From Halomonas nitroreducens (GTDB lineage Bacteria > Pseudomonadota > Gammaproteobacteria > Pseudomonadales > Halomonadaceae), in the NCBI RefSeq assembly GCF_003966155.1, contig NZ_RXNS01000001.1, positions 370,782 through 434,781 of the forward strand: a DNA stretch of 64,000 bases. The letters are read 5' to 3'. The position numbers and the translations under genes were made by a program. The number at the start of each line of letters is the position of its first letter. Positions within the stretch are counted from its first letter, which is position 1. This document shows positions 51,423 through 59,951 of this stretch, in pieces. The notes under the pieces were generated by a model. The model saw only the letters and a program-made list of their open reading frames with translations, made no database searches and was not told where the DNA came from.

Positions 51423-52580
51423 TCAGAAGGTGTACTGGGCGCTGACCTGCACGCGGTTGGCATCGCCGTCGGTACCGTCGTACTCGTCGGCGCGGGCATG
51501 CTGGTACTCGATGCCGTACATGATGCGCTTGGATGCCTGGTAGCGCAGGTTGGCATGCACGCTCATGGTGCTGTCCCGGAAGCCCGCGGCCTGGGCGGCC
51601 GCCTCGTCATCGGCGTCGCCGCCGCTGTAGCCCACGGCGAGCAGACCATTGAGCTTGCCGGAGAGCGGCACGTCGACGAAGCCCATGGCATCCATCTGAG
51701 CGACGGTCTCGATGCTACCGGTGGCGTCGACATAGCCGTTCTGGAAGGGCGCGGCCGAGTTGAAGAGGTAGCGGTTGGCGCCGTCGGTGTAGCCGAGATT
51801 GCCGCCGATCCTGGCGCCGCCGAGCTTGGTCGAGGCGGCGAGCATGACGCCATAGCCGGTCTCGGAGTCGTCGCTGGTGCCGTCGTCGGTCTCGAGCTGG
51901 GTGACGACACCCGACAGGGAGTAGGACAGGGGGCCGGCACTGCTCTGGTACTTGGCCGTGAGGTCGGGCAGCGGATCATTATCGTCGGAGGTGCCGGCAA
52001 TGGCGGATTCCGGGTTCTCCAGGGCGATGGAGAAGCCCCCTGTCGAGTAGCGCAGCTGCGCCTGGCGGTTGAAGATGTAGCCGGCCGGGCCATTGAAGTC
52101 CAGGGTCGGCGGCAGGGCGACCAGCGGCATGAAGTTCGACCAGGTCTGGCCGGCCAGGATGCCGTTCCAGGAGCCGTAGGCATGGCGCAGGCGCAGCTGG
52201 GTGGAATTGCTGACGACCTCGTTGAAGCCGGAGTCGGGGTTGCCCGAGAAGAAGTCGGCCTCGACGCGGGTCTTGAGCTCGCTGCCCTGGATCTCGCTGG
52301 AGGTGTTGAGCCAGAAGCGGGTCTGGCGGGCATGGAAGCGGGTGCTGCCCTCGACCTCGCTGTCCTCGTCGGCGCCGGTATTCACCGCGCTGATGTTCAT
52401 GGCGTCGCCGAGGTCTTCATTGACGTTGTAGATCATGTCGAGCTTCGTGTAGCCGCCGATCGAGACCGTGACGCCGTCGATGGGCGAGAGGTCGACGGCA
52501 TGGGAGGCGCCCGACACGGCCAAGGCCAGTGCGCCGGTAGTAGACAGTGCGATTTGCTTGATCTTGTTGTGCTTGATCAC
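51423..52580 (-). CDS. DcaP-like outer-membrane porin
   Basis: 385 residues from a GTG preceded by AAGGAA; signal peptide ends SHA-VDL. Mature start VSIGGYTKLDMIYN, RQTRFWLNTSS, ADFFSG, LRLRHAYGSWNGILAGQTWSNFM (in parts) and the C-terminal VSAQYTF fit the DcaP-like trimeric porin family, which imports dicarboxylates and other small anions or peptides. An ATG 15 codons earlier is in a region lacking a ribosome site. Preceded by overlapping palindromes over its promoter. Confidence 0.88.
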   Translation of the reverse strand: MIKHNKIKQIALSTTGALALAVSGASHAVDLSPIDGVTVSIGGYTKLDMIYNVNEDLGDAMNISAVNTGADEDSEVEGSTRFHARQTRFWLNTSSEIQGSELKTRVEADFFSGNPDSGFNEVVSNSTQLRLRHAYGSWNGILAGQTWSNFMPLVALPPTLDFNGPAGYIFNRQAQLRYSTGGFSIALENPESAIAGTSDDNDPLPDLTAKYQSSAGPLSYSLSGVVTQLETDDGTSDDSETGYGVMLAASTKLGGARIGGNLGYTDGANRYLFNSAAPFQNGYVDATGSIETVAQMDAMGFVDVPLSGKLNGLLAVGYSGGDADDEAAAQAAGFRDSTMSVHANLRYQASKRIMYGIEYQHARADEYDGTDGDANRVQVSAQYTF

Positions 52581-52650
52581 TTGCCGTTCCTTGTTGTTGT
52601 GCCTGAGAGGCCCTGCGTTGGCCAAGGCATGAAGTTGTTATGATTACCTG

Positions 52651-52670
52651 ATGACGTTTACGTCAACGTA
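52651..52670. promoter_or_regulatory. Two overlapping palindromes over the DcaP-like porin promoter
   Basis: TGACGT-TT-ACGTCA (52651-52664) and TTACGT-CA-ACGTAA (52657-52670) overlap, giving three equally spaced ACGT steps. On the minus strand the site contains TTGACG, which with an 18-base spacer to CATAAC forms a plausible promoter, so a bound repressor would block it. The ACGT-N4-ACGT design resembles MerR-family LiuR sites, a tentative comparison. Confidence 0.55.
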
Positions 52671-52680
52671 AGAAACTAGC

Positions 52681-53049
52681 CGTGTCGGCAAAGGATGACA
52701 AACGTAAGATATCCAATTACGACAAAAGAATGAGCCGGCGATCGAATGGAGAATGGGCCAGACCGGCCAGTCGGCTCGACAGGGCCGGGAGCGCAGTCTC
52801 GTCAGGGCGCGTTACGCCCCGCCTTTCACTCCAGGGTCCGCCGGGCGCCTCCCGGCTGCGGTGGGGGAGAGTGTCAGGGAACTGCGACCCATCGTGTAGG
52901 TGTTTCGCCATGGCCAACGACGTTATCGCCTCGCCCCGCTAGATGCGCGCATCAAACCTGGCTATTCGGTCAATTGATCACGACACTTGAATGTTAGGAT
53001 CAGCAATGACTGATAGATTCGTCACACTCCCCTGGCTCCAAGGTGACGC
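52681..53049. other. Gap between the divergent DcaP porin and diguanylate cyclase genes
   Basis: 369 bases with no convincing gene. The first 60 bases belong to the porin operator side; the rest shows no strong promoter, only a GATCA/TTGAATG-like stretch near 52975-53000 and AAGGTG before the GTG start. Confidence 0.35.
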
Positions 53050-55041
53050 GTGACCCTACACCCTTCCACCTACGTGAAGACGCTGCTTTCACTGAAGGGC
53101 CGCCTGCTGACGGGACTGGCCATGACCTGGCTGGTGGTCCTGGCCCTGCTGCTGGGGTTCGGCTGGCAGTCGGGGGAGTCACTGCTCGAGGCGTCCAACC
53201 GGGCCCACCTGCGTTACGAGGCGCGCCTGATCGCCGATGAGCTGACGGGCCAGGTCGAGTCGCGCCTTCAGGCCCTGCAGCGACTGGCCGAGCGCCTGCA
53301 GTCACAGCAGGATCAAGGCGGAGCCCGCCTCGGCGACGAGCTGCGGGGCAACGATGCCCTGCTGGAATGGTTCGACGGCCTGCTGGTGGCCGATGCCGTG
53401 GGCGACATCCAGGCCGCCTGGCCCGATCGCCGTCGGTTCCAGGGCGTCGCGATCGCCGATCGTGACTATTTCCGTCATGTGCGTGCCTTCAAGCGCCCCC
53501 ATGTCAGCGAGCCCATTCGCGGCAAGGCCAGTGGGGCGCCCCTGGTGCTGTTCGCGGTGCCGCGGCTCGACCGGGCAGGGCGCTTCGAGGGGCTCGTGGG
53601 TGGGGTCCTCAGGTTGCGTGGCGGCGGTCTGTTCGAGCGGCTGGACCGGCTGCGATTGGGGCAGGAGGGCTTCGCGGCGGTGATGAGCGCCTCCGGCACC
53701 TTCCTCTTCCATCCTGACCGGGACCGCATCTTTTCTGCCGTCCCGGATGCGGCGTTCAATCCCTGGCTGGAGCTGGCGCTGGATGGCTGGGAAGGGGAGG
53801 GGCAGGGGCCGGTGCTGTCCGGGGGTGATGCCTACCAGGCCTACCGCCAGATCTGGCCCGCCGACTGGGTCGTCGGCGTCGCCTTGCCCCAGGGCCAGGT
53901 GATGGCTCCCCTCCAGCGCTGGCTGGAGCACCTGGGCTGGAGGGTCCTGCTGGTCACGGCCCTGATGCTGCCGTTGATGAGCTGGCTGCTGTGGCTCGCG
54001 CTGCGTCCCCTCTTCCAGCTCGAGCGCCAGATCGAGGCCGTCGGGCAAGGCCGGCGACATCGAGTGGCGCTGTCCACCGGGATGCAGGAGCTGCGCCAGG
54101 TCGCCGATACCTTCAATCGGGTCGAGGTGGAACGTGGCAAGGCCCTGGCACAGCTCAGGGATCGCCAGGCCTTCCTCGATGCCATCCTGGCCTCGTCGCC
54201 GGTGGGCATGTTCGTGACCGACACGGCGGGCCATATCGCCTTCATGAACGCGGCCCTGGTCGAGCTGACCGGTTATGACCAGGCACATCAGCGTCAGCAT
54301 GTGTGGCTGGGGCATATCCATCCCGACGACCGCCAGTCCGCCCTGGACCTGTGGCAATACAGCATGGCGAGCGGTGAGGACTTCCTCCAGCAGTTCCGCT
54401 ACTACCGCAAGGGGGGCGACCTGCTGTGGCTGGAGGTCCATGCCAGCCGGGTGGCGATCGATGGGGAGACCCTCGGCTTCGTCGGCACGGTGAAGGATAT
54501 TACCGAGCGCCGCGAAGAAGAGGCGCTGCGCCAGTGGGAGGCCGAACACGACCCGCTGACCGGCCTGCTCAACCGTCGCGGTTTCGAGCGTCGCCTCGAG
54601 GAAACCCTGGCCGACTGCCGCAAGACCGGCACGCCCTCGTCGTTGATCCTCTTCGACCTGGATCACTTCAAGCCGATCAATGACGAAGGGGGGCATGCCC
54701 TGGGCGACGAGATGCTGCGCCGCATCGCTCAGGTGGTGTCCTGGGAGGTGCGGCGCAGCGACTATGTGGCGCGCCAGGGGGGCGACGAGTTCGCCGTCCT
54801 GCTGCCCAGCTGCACCCACGCCCAGGCGTCCAGGATTGCCGAGTCGCTGCGCGACGCGGTGCGCGAGGTGGCCGTCAGTCACCAGGGGCAGGAGTACCGG
54901 GTCACCCTGAGCCTCGGCGTGGCCAGCCTCGCGGAGACCGACCAGCGCATCGCCGAGGTGATCGGGCGTGCCGACGCCGCCAGCTATGCGGCCAAGCGCC
55001 AGGGGCGGGATCGCGTGGTGGCCCATCCGGCGGAGGCATGA
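53050..55041 (+). CDS. Membrane diguanylate cyclase with dCache-type sensor, PAS and GGDEF
   Basis: 663 residues. Helix at 19-40, large periplasmic sensor (41-295) with the double-Cache pattern (IADRDYFRHVRAF...PIRGKASGAPLVLFAVP), second helix near 298-320, HAMP-like linker, PAS (380-490, LASSPVGMFVTDTAGHIAFMN in part), GGDEF domain (500-660) with intact RQGGDEFAVLLP (577-581) and an I-site RRSD five residues before it. So an active, product-inhibited c-di-GMP synthase is expected. GTG start with AAGGTG upstream. Confidence 0.9.
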   Translation: MTLHPSTYVKTLLSLKGRLLTGLAMTWLVVLALLLGFGWQSGESLLEASNRAHLRYEARLIADELTGQVESRLQALQRLAERLQSQQDQGGARLGDELRGNDALLEWFDGLLVADAVGDIQAAWPDRRRFQGVAIADRDYFRHVRAFKRPHVSEPIRGKASGAPLVLFAVPRLDRAGRFEGLVGGVLRLRGGGLFERLDRLRLGQEGFAAVMSASGTFLFHPDRDRIFSAVPDAAFNPWLELALDGWEGEGQGPVLSGGDAYQAYRQIWPADWVVGVALPQGQVMAPLQRWLEHLGWRVLLVTALMLPLMSWLLWLALRPLFQLERQIEAVGQGRRHRVALSTGMQELRQVADTFNRVEVERGKALAQLRDRQAFLDAILASSPVGMFVTDTAGHIAFMNAALVELTGYDQAHQRQHVWLGHIHPDDRQSALDLWQYSMASGEDFLQQFRYYRKGGDLLWLEVHASRVAIDGETLGFVGTVKDITERREEEALRQWEAEHDPLTGLLNRRGFERRLEETLADCRKTGTPSSLILFDLDHFKPINDEGGHALGDEMLRRIAQVVSWEVRRSDYVARQGGDEFAVLLPSCTHAQASRIAESLRDAVREVAVSHQGQEYRVTLSLGVASLAETDQRIAEVIGRADAASYAAKRQGRDRVVAHPAEA

Positions 55042-55152
55042 CTCGCCCGGACGTGAATCGGTTAGCGGCGGCCGTTCCCGTATCGGGATTCCCCCATGTG
55101 CATCCCTGTCGCCTGTGCCGGGTAGCGCCTCGAATCGAGCTCCCGTTCTGCC

Positions 55153-56058
55153 CTAGACGGTCGGGGGGCGATCATTGATCAGCTGCCATAGCGTATCCGC
55201 CGTGGTGGCACCGTCTCCGGCTTGCCGGTAACACGCAACGACCATGTTGGGCCCCCCCAGTGATTCCACCAGGGACACCAGCTTGCCTGCCTCCAGGTCT
55301 TCCTCGATCAGGCCATGGGGCAGCCAGCCGATCCCCAGTCCTGCCAGGGACAGCTCCCGAATGCCGATCGTGAAGGCGGTCTCGCAGACCAGCTCGACAT
55401 CGTACCGGCGCTGAAGGTTGAGCTGGTAAGGAGTGGCCAGGATCCCTCCCAGGAAGCTGCCGGCATCGTAGCCGATCAGCGGCAGGCGGGTCTCGCGCGC
55501 CAGATCGAATACCGGCTGTCCCAGCCGGTCTGCGGCGCAGACGGGGATCAATTGCTCCGTTCCCAGTGGCACACGCTCTATCTCGGCACGATCCGTGAAC
55601 AGGGGCGTGCCCTCCAGTTCACTGCACAGCAGCAAGTCCGCCTCACCGCGCTGGAAGCCGCGGATGCAGTCACTGCGATCGGAGGAGCTCACTTGCAGTC
55701 GAGCCTCCGGGGCGCGGTGGCGGAAGTAGCGGAGAAGCCTGGGCAGGTAGCTGACGGTCAGGGTGTGCTGGGTGGTCAATATCGCCCGGGGGCCATGCAT
55801 GGCATCGGCGCGTATGCGACCGCGCATGGCATAGAGCCGCGCCAGCCAGTCCCGTAGCGGGGCTTCATAGGCCTGTGCATGCGCGGTGAGCGACAGCCGA
55901 GCGGAGCTGCGGTCGATCAGCTCGACCCCCAGCCAATCTTCCAGCTGGCGTATCCGGCGCGAGAACGCCGGCTGGGTGACATGCCGCAGCTCGGCAGCCT
56001 GCGAAAATGTCCCCGCGTCGATCAAAGCAAGAAAATCCTCAATCCACTCAATTTTCAT
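55153..56058 (-). CDS. LysR-family regulator divergent from the sulfonate cluster
   Basis: 301 residues. Winged helix-turn-helix at 1-60 (WIEDFLALIDAGTFSQAAELRHVTQPAFSRRI in parts, FSRRIRQLEDWLG), then a type-II-binding-protein-like effector domain. Divergent from cuyA with a 213-base gap, the classical position for a LysR activator of the opposite operon; a CuyR/SuyR-type role is an inference. Effector probably a sulfonate or its breakdown product. The start has only a weak ribosome site. Confidence 0.88.
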   Translation of the reverse strand: MKIEWIEDFLALIDAGTFSQAAELRHVTQPAFSRRIRQLEDWLGVELIDRSSARLSLTAHAQAYEAPLRDWLARLYAMRGRIRADAMHGPRAILTTQHTLTVSYLPRLLRYFRHRAPEARLQVSSSDRSDCIRGFQRGEADLLLCSELEGTPLFTDRAEIERVPLGTEQLIPVCAADRLGQPVFDLARETRLPLIGYDAGSFLGGILATPYQLNLQRRYDVELVCETAFTIGIRELSLAGLGIGWLPHGLIEEDLEAGKLVSLVESLGGPNMVVACYRQAGDGATTADTLWQLINDRPPTV

Positions 56059-56271
56059 GGCAATTTGCCGGGCTCGTGAACAGGTGTAGTGATTCTGGCG
56101 TCGTATGCAAAAAAGTAACCGCGCCTGAGTATCTTGGCATTGGTCCAGGCAAAGTCATAGGGATTAGCTTGATGTCAGACCCGTCGTTGGCGAACTCTGG
56201 TTCACCGTCATTTTGGCGATGGTCATCACGAGAGCACGCTTATGCAAAAAATTACTCGCCTGGAGGCTCGT
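56059..56271. promoter_or_regulatory. Divergent control region lysR / cuyA
   Basis: Contains GGCAA-T-TTGCC at 56059-56069 touching the lysR start, and a TTGGC-N9-GGCAA imperfect dyad near 56131-56149 that could be part of a LysR site (T-N11-A geometry). AT-richer than its surroundings. The first ATG reading into cuyA (56242) has no ribosome site, whereas TGGAGG precedes 56272. Confidence 0.4.
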
Positions 56272-57285
56272 ATGCACCTTTCTCGCTTTCCCCGTGTTCG
56301 ACTCGGCCACCTGCCGACGCCGCTGGAGCCCATGGACAACCTGAGCCGGCTGCTGGGCGGCCCGCGCCTGTGGATCAAGCGCGACGACTGCACGGGACTG
56401 TCCACGGGCGGCAACAAGACCCGCAAACTCGAGTTCCTGATGGCCGATGCACTGGAGAAGGGCGCCGACACCATCATCACCCAGGGGGCGACCCAGTCGA
56501 ACCATGCCCGCCAGACCGTGGCGGCGGCCTGCAAGCTGGGGCTGGAGTGCCACATCCTGCTCGAGGACCGCACGGGCAGCGACGATCCCGCCTACAACTA
56601 CAACGGCAACGTCTTCCTGGACCAGCTGCACGGCGCCACCGTCAGCAAGCGGCCCGGCGGCGCCGACATGGCGGCCGAAATGGAGGCCCTGGCCGAGCAG
56701 CTGAAGGGGGAGGGCAAGACGCCCTACATCATTCCCGGCGGCGGTTCCAACGAGATCGGCGCCCTGGGCTACGTCAATGCTGCCCTGGAGTTGCTGGCAC
56801 AGGTCAACGACATGGGCCTGCAGGTGGATCACCTGGTGCATGCCACCGGTAGTGCCGGCACCCAGGCCGGCCTGGTGACAGGACTGGCCGCCTGCAATGC
56901 CGGCATTCCGGTGCTGGGTGTCGGTGTCCGCGCCCCCAAGGACAAGCAGGAGGCCAACGTCTTCGCGCTGGCGCAGAAGACGGAAGCCAAGCTCGGACTC
57001 TCCGGTGTCGTGGCCCGAGAGCAGGTGGTCGCCAACTGTGACTATGTCGGCGAGGGCTATGGCATCCCGACCGAGAGCATGGTCGAAGCCGTGACGCTGC
57101 TGGCGCGCCACGAGGGCATCCTGCTCGACCCCGTCTACTCTGGGAAAGGTATGGCCGGCCTGATCGACCTGATCCGCCAGGGCCATTTCAAGGAAGGCGA
57201 GAACGTCGTGTTCCTGCATACCGGCGGCAGTGTCGCCCTCTTTGGTTATCCCGACGCCTTCGGCTTTTCCGACTACCAGGCTTGA
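56272..57285 (+). CDS. cuyA: L-cysteate sulfo-lyase (CuyA), PLP enzyme
   Basis: 337 residues; the ATG at 56272 follows TGGAGG with 5-base spacing and begins [18 protein letters not shown] like known family members. PLP Lys49 in [12 protein letters not shown], then [12 protein letters not shown] and the glycine loop [10 protein letters not shown]. The family is ACC deaminase/D-cysteine desulfhydrase; the tract [14 protein letters not shown] and [13 protein letters not shown] correspond to what I remember of Silicibacter (Ruegeria) CuyA rather than E. coli DcyD. It splits L-cysteate into pyruvate, ammonium and sulfite. The TRAP, dehydrogenase and exporter neighbours support the sulfonate assignment. 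D-cysteine desulfhydrase is the alternative. Confidence 0.85.
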   Translation: MHLSRFPRVRLGHLPTPLEPMDNLSRLLGGPRLWIKRDDCTGLSTGGNKTRKLEFLMADALEKGADTIITQGATQSNHARQTVAAACKLGLECHILLEDRTGSDDPAYNYNGNVFLDQLHGATVSKRPGGADMAAEMEALAEQLKGEGKTPYIIPGGGSNEIGALGYVNAALELLAQVNDMGLQVDHLVHATGSAGTQAGLVTGLAACNAGIPVLGVGVRAPKDKQEANVFALAQKTEAKLGLSGVVAREQVVANCDYVGEGYGIPTESMVEAVTLLARHEGILLDPVYSGKGMAGLIDLIRQGHFKEGENVVFLHTGGSVALFGYPDAFGFSDYQA

Positions 57286-57315
57286 TCCTGGCGCTCTGAC
57301 TGCCAGGTGGTCCAG

Positions 57316-57339
57316 CCCCCAGGGTACGTTCCCTGGGGG
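57316..57339 (+). terminator. Strong hairpin between cuyA and hpsN-like gene
   Basis: Perfect 9-bp stem CCCCCAGGG / CCCTGGGGG around TACGTT, 31 bases past cuyA. No T-run, so more likely an mRNA stabiliser or partial terminator that raises cuyA over downstream genes. Confidence 0.5.
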
Positions 57340-57384
57340 GATCCAAAGTCGCTCCAGTACGTTAGCTCCATGGCGGAGACCACA

Positions 57385-58701
57385 ATGACAATTCGACATC
57401 TCAAGTCGGCGGAGGGCGCCGCGGGCGTCGCTGCCGAAGACCACCGCGTCACCACTGCGGTGAAGCAAATGCTCGACGATATCCGTGAACGTGGCGAACA
57501 GGCCGTGCGCGAGTACGCCGAGAAGTTCGATGGCTGGACTGCCGATTTCGTCCTCAGCGACGAGAAGCGCCAGCGACTCATCGACAGCGTGCCCCAGTCG
57601 GTCAAGGACGACATCGACTTTGCGCATCGCCAGGTCCGCCGCTTCGCCGAGGCGCAGCGCGATAGCCTCACGTCCTTCGAGATCGAAACCGAGCCAGGCG
57701 TGCTCCTGGGGCAACGGGTGCTGCCGGTCGGCTGTGCCGGGTGCTATATCCCGGGAGGGCGCTATGCGCATGCGGCCTCGGCCCTGATGAGCGTGGCGAC
57801 GGCCAAGGCGGCGGGAGTACCCCATGTGGTGGCTTGCTCACCGCCCCGCGGTGACAGCATCAACCCGGCCGTGGTCTACGCCCTCGATGTCGCCGGCGCC
57901 GACGTGATCCTCGAGATGGGCGGCGTTCACGCCATGGCGAGCATGGCCTTCGGTCTCTTTGGCGGTCGTGAGGCCGACATTCTGGTGGGGCCGGGCAACG
58001 CCTATGTGGCCGAGGCGAAGCGTCTGCTGTTCGGCGAGGTCGGCATCGACGTCTTTGCCGGACCGACGGAGTCGGCGGTCATCGCCGATGACTCGGCGGA
58101 TCCCATGACCATTGCCGTCGACCTGGTCTCCCAGGCCGAGCACGGCACCAACTCACCGGTGTGGCTCTTCACCACCAGCGAGGCCCTGGGGCGCAGGGTC
58201 ATCGAGCTGGTGCCCAAGGTCGCCGATGACATGCCCAATGCCGAGGTGATCCATGCCGCCTGGCGCGATCACGGCGAGGTGATCCTGGGTGACAGCCGCG
58301 AGGAGATCGTCGAGATCAGTGATCGTTACGCCTGCGAGCACCTGCAGGTGCTGTGCGAGGAGCTCGACTGGTGGAAGGAGCACCTGAGCAACTACGGCTC
58401 GTTGTTCCTCGGCGAGGGCAGCACCGTGACCCACGGCGACAAGTGCTCGGGCACCAACCACATCCTGCCGACCAAGCGCGCCGGCCGTTATAGCGGTGGC
58501 CTGAACGTGCACAAGTTCCTGAAGGTGCTGACCACCCAGCAGCTGAGTGAACAGGCAAATCGCACCTTCAGCGCCGTGGGATCGCGCATTTCGCGCACCG
58601 AAGGGATGGAAGGTCATGCCCGCGCCTGCGATTGGCGCCTGACCAAGTACTTTCCCGATGAGCAGTGGGATTTCCCCGTTCATCACCAGCAGCGCTATTG
58701 A
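57385..58701 (+). CDS. Histidinol-dehydrogenase-family alcohol dehydrogenase, sulfopropanediol (HpsN)-type
   Basis: 438 residues; ATG at 57385 preferred (CGGAG 6 bases upstream), one 15 bases earlier possible. HisD-family features: PVGCAGCYIPGGRYAHAAS, VGPGNAYVAEAKRLLFGEVGID in part, the catalytic Glu318-His319 pair (ACEHLQV), and a zinc-site region HGDKCSGTNHILPTKRAGRYSGG in part. In HisD the corresponding stretch reads TPHALPTGG; the GTNH-LPTK form is seen in HpsN, which oxidises R-dihydroxypropanesulfonate to sulfolactate in two NAD-dependent steps. No hisG or hisC is near, so histidine synthesis is unlikely. Cysteinolate to cysteate would be a chemically exact parallel to histidinol to histidine. 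Confidence 0.8.
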   Translation: MTIRHLKSAEGAAGVAAEDHRVTTAVKQMLDDIRERGEQAVREYAEKFDGWTADFVLSDEKRQRLIDSVPQSVKDDIDFAHRQVRRFAEAQRDSLTSFEIETEPGVLLGQRVLPVGCAGCYIPGGRYAHAASALMSVATAKAAGVPHVVACSPPRGDSINPAVVYALDVAGADVILEMGGVHAMASMAFGLFGGREADILVGPGNAYVAEAKRLLFGEVGIDVFAGPTESAVIADDSADPMTIAVDLVSQAEHGTNSPVWLFTTSEALGRRVIELVPKVADDMPNAEVIHAAWRDHGEVILGDSREEIVEISDRYACEHLQVLCEELDWWKEHLSNYGSLFLGEGSTVTHGDKCSGTNHILPTKRAGRYSGGLNVHKFLKVLTTQQLSEQANRTFSAVGSRISRTEGMEGHARACDWRLTKYFPDEQWDFPVHHQQRY

Positions 58702-58711
58702 GGTAGGTCCC

Positions 58712-59920
58712 ATGCGCCGTTTCGCGAAATCCTTTACCCAGCAGGAGCCGATCTCCGAGGCCGCGATCGAGGCCGCGGTGGCGGTCATGCGCACCGGTCG
58801 GCTCCATCGCTACAACCTGGTCGAGGGCGAGAAGGGGGAGACTGCGTTACTGGAGCAGGAGTTCGCCGACAGTCTCGGGGTCCCCTTCGTGCTGGCCTGC
58901 GCCTCCGGGGGGTATGCGCTTCAGCTGGCGCTGCGCGCCTGCGGGCTCGAGCACGGGGATGCGGTGCTGTGCAACGCCTTCACGCTGTCGCCGGTGCCGG
59001 GCAGCATCCATGCGGCGGGCGGCGAGGCCGTGCTGGTGGACATCCTCGAAGATACCACCGTCGATCCCGATGACCTCGCCGCCGCGGCACGCGAATCGGG
59101 GGCACGCTTCTTCGTGCTGTCGCACATGCGCGGCCATATTGGTGACATGGAGGCCATCGTGTCCGTATGCGAGGCCCAGGGCATCACCTTGATCGAGGAC
59201 TGCGCTCATACCATGGGCGCTACCTTCGACGGCAGACCGAGCGGCACCTTCGGCAAGGTGGGCTGCTTCAGCACCCAGACCTACAAGCATCTCAACTCGG
59301 GAGAGGGCGGCTTGCTGAGCACGCAAGACCCCGAGGTGATGCGCCGCGCGGTGATCATGTCCGGCTCCTACATGCTCTATGACCGTCACCTTGCGGCACC
59401 GGCCCCCGAGACGTTTCGCGAGACTCGGCTGGTGACCCCCAACATGAGCGGACGGATGGACAACCTGCGCGCGGCGCTGCTGCGCCCGCAGCTGGCCGAG
59501 CTCGAGTCGCGCAAGGAACGCTGGAATGCCCTCTATCGCCGCCTGGAAGCGGGGCTGGCCGAGAGGGCCCTCGTCCAGACGATTCCCCGGCCTGACAAAG
59601 AGGATTTCGTGGGCAGTTCGCTTCAGTTCCGGCTGCCGTCCCTGACCCGCGATCAGCTCGCGCGGTTCATCTCCGGCTGCGAGGCGCGCGGCATTCCTCT
59701 CAAGTGGTACGGCAAGGCGCAGCCCGAGGACTACACGAGCCGCTACGACAGCTGGGGCTACCTGACCTCTACCCGTCCGCTGCCGAACGCCGATCGCATC
59801 CTGGCCACGCTATGCGATCTGCGACTGCCCTTGACCTTTGATGAACAGGACTGCGACGACATCGTCCAGCTGATGGGCGACGCCATGGACCAGGCAACCG
59901 ACACGACCCCAAACGTGTAG
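58712..59920 (+). CDS. DegT/DnrJ/EryC1/StrS-family PLP aminotransferase in sulfonate cluster
   Basis: 402 residues from the ATG behind GAGGTAGG. DegT features: LALRACGLEHGDAVLC, LIEDCAHTMGATFDG (PLP Asp), Schiff-base Lys192 in QTYKHLNSGEGG. The family usually transfers an amino group to keto-sugars or aldehydes, so a role on a C3 keto- or aldehyde-sulfonate is plausible; ordinary alpha-amino-acid transamination is less typical. Packed between the HpsN-type dehydrogenase and the TRAP genes. Substrate unknown; an unrelated amino-sugar role is unlikely in this context but not excluded. Confidence 0.8.
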   Translation: MRRFAKSFTQQEPISEAAIEAAVAVMRTGRLHRYNLVEGEKGETALLEQEFADSLGVPFVLACASGGYALQLALRACGLEHGDAVLCNAFTLSPVPGSIHAAGGEAVLVDILEDTTVDPDDLAAAARESGARFFVLSHMRGHIGDMEAIVSVCEAQGITLIEDCAHTMGATFDGRPSGTFGKVGCFSTQTYKHLNSGEGGLLSTQDPEVMRRAVIMSGSYMLYDRHLAAPAPETFRETRLVTPNMSGRMDNLRAALLRPQLAELESRKERWNALYRRLEAGLAERALVQTIPRPDKEDFVGSSLQFRLPSLTRDQLARFISGCEARGIPLKWYGKAQPEDYTSRYDSWGYLTSTRPLPNADRILATLCDLRLPLTFDEQDCDDIVQLMGDAMDQATDTTPNV

Positions 59921-59951
59921 CAACAACCCTCTGCAACTTGGAGTGACAACA

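Noticed and set aside
57385..58701. Calling the HisD-family gene a histidine-biosynthesis gene
   Set aside because: No his genes are nearby, the zinc-loop motif is of HpsN form, and it sits between cuyA and a TRAP system.
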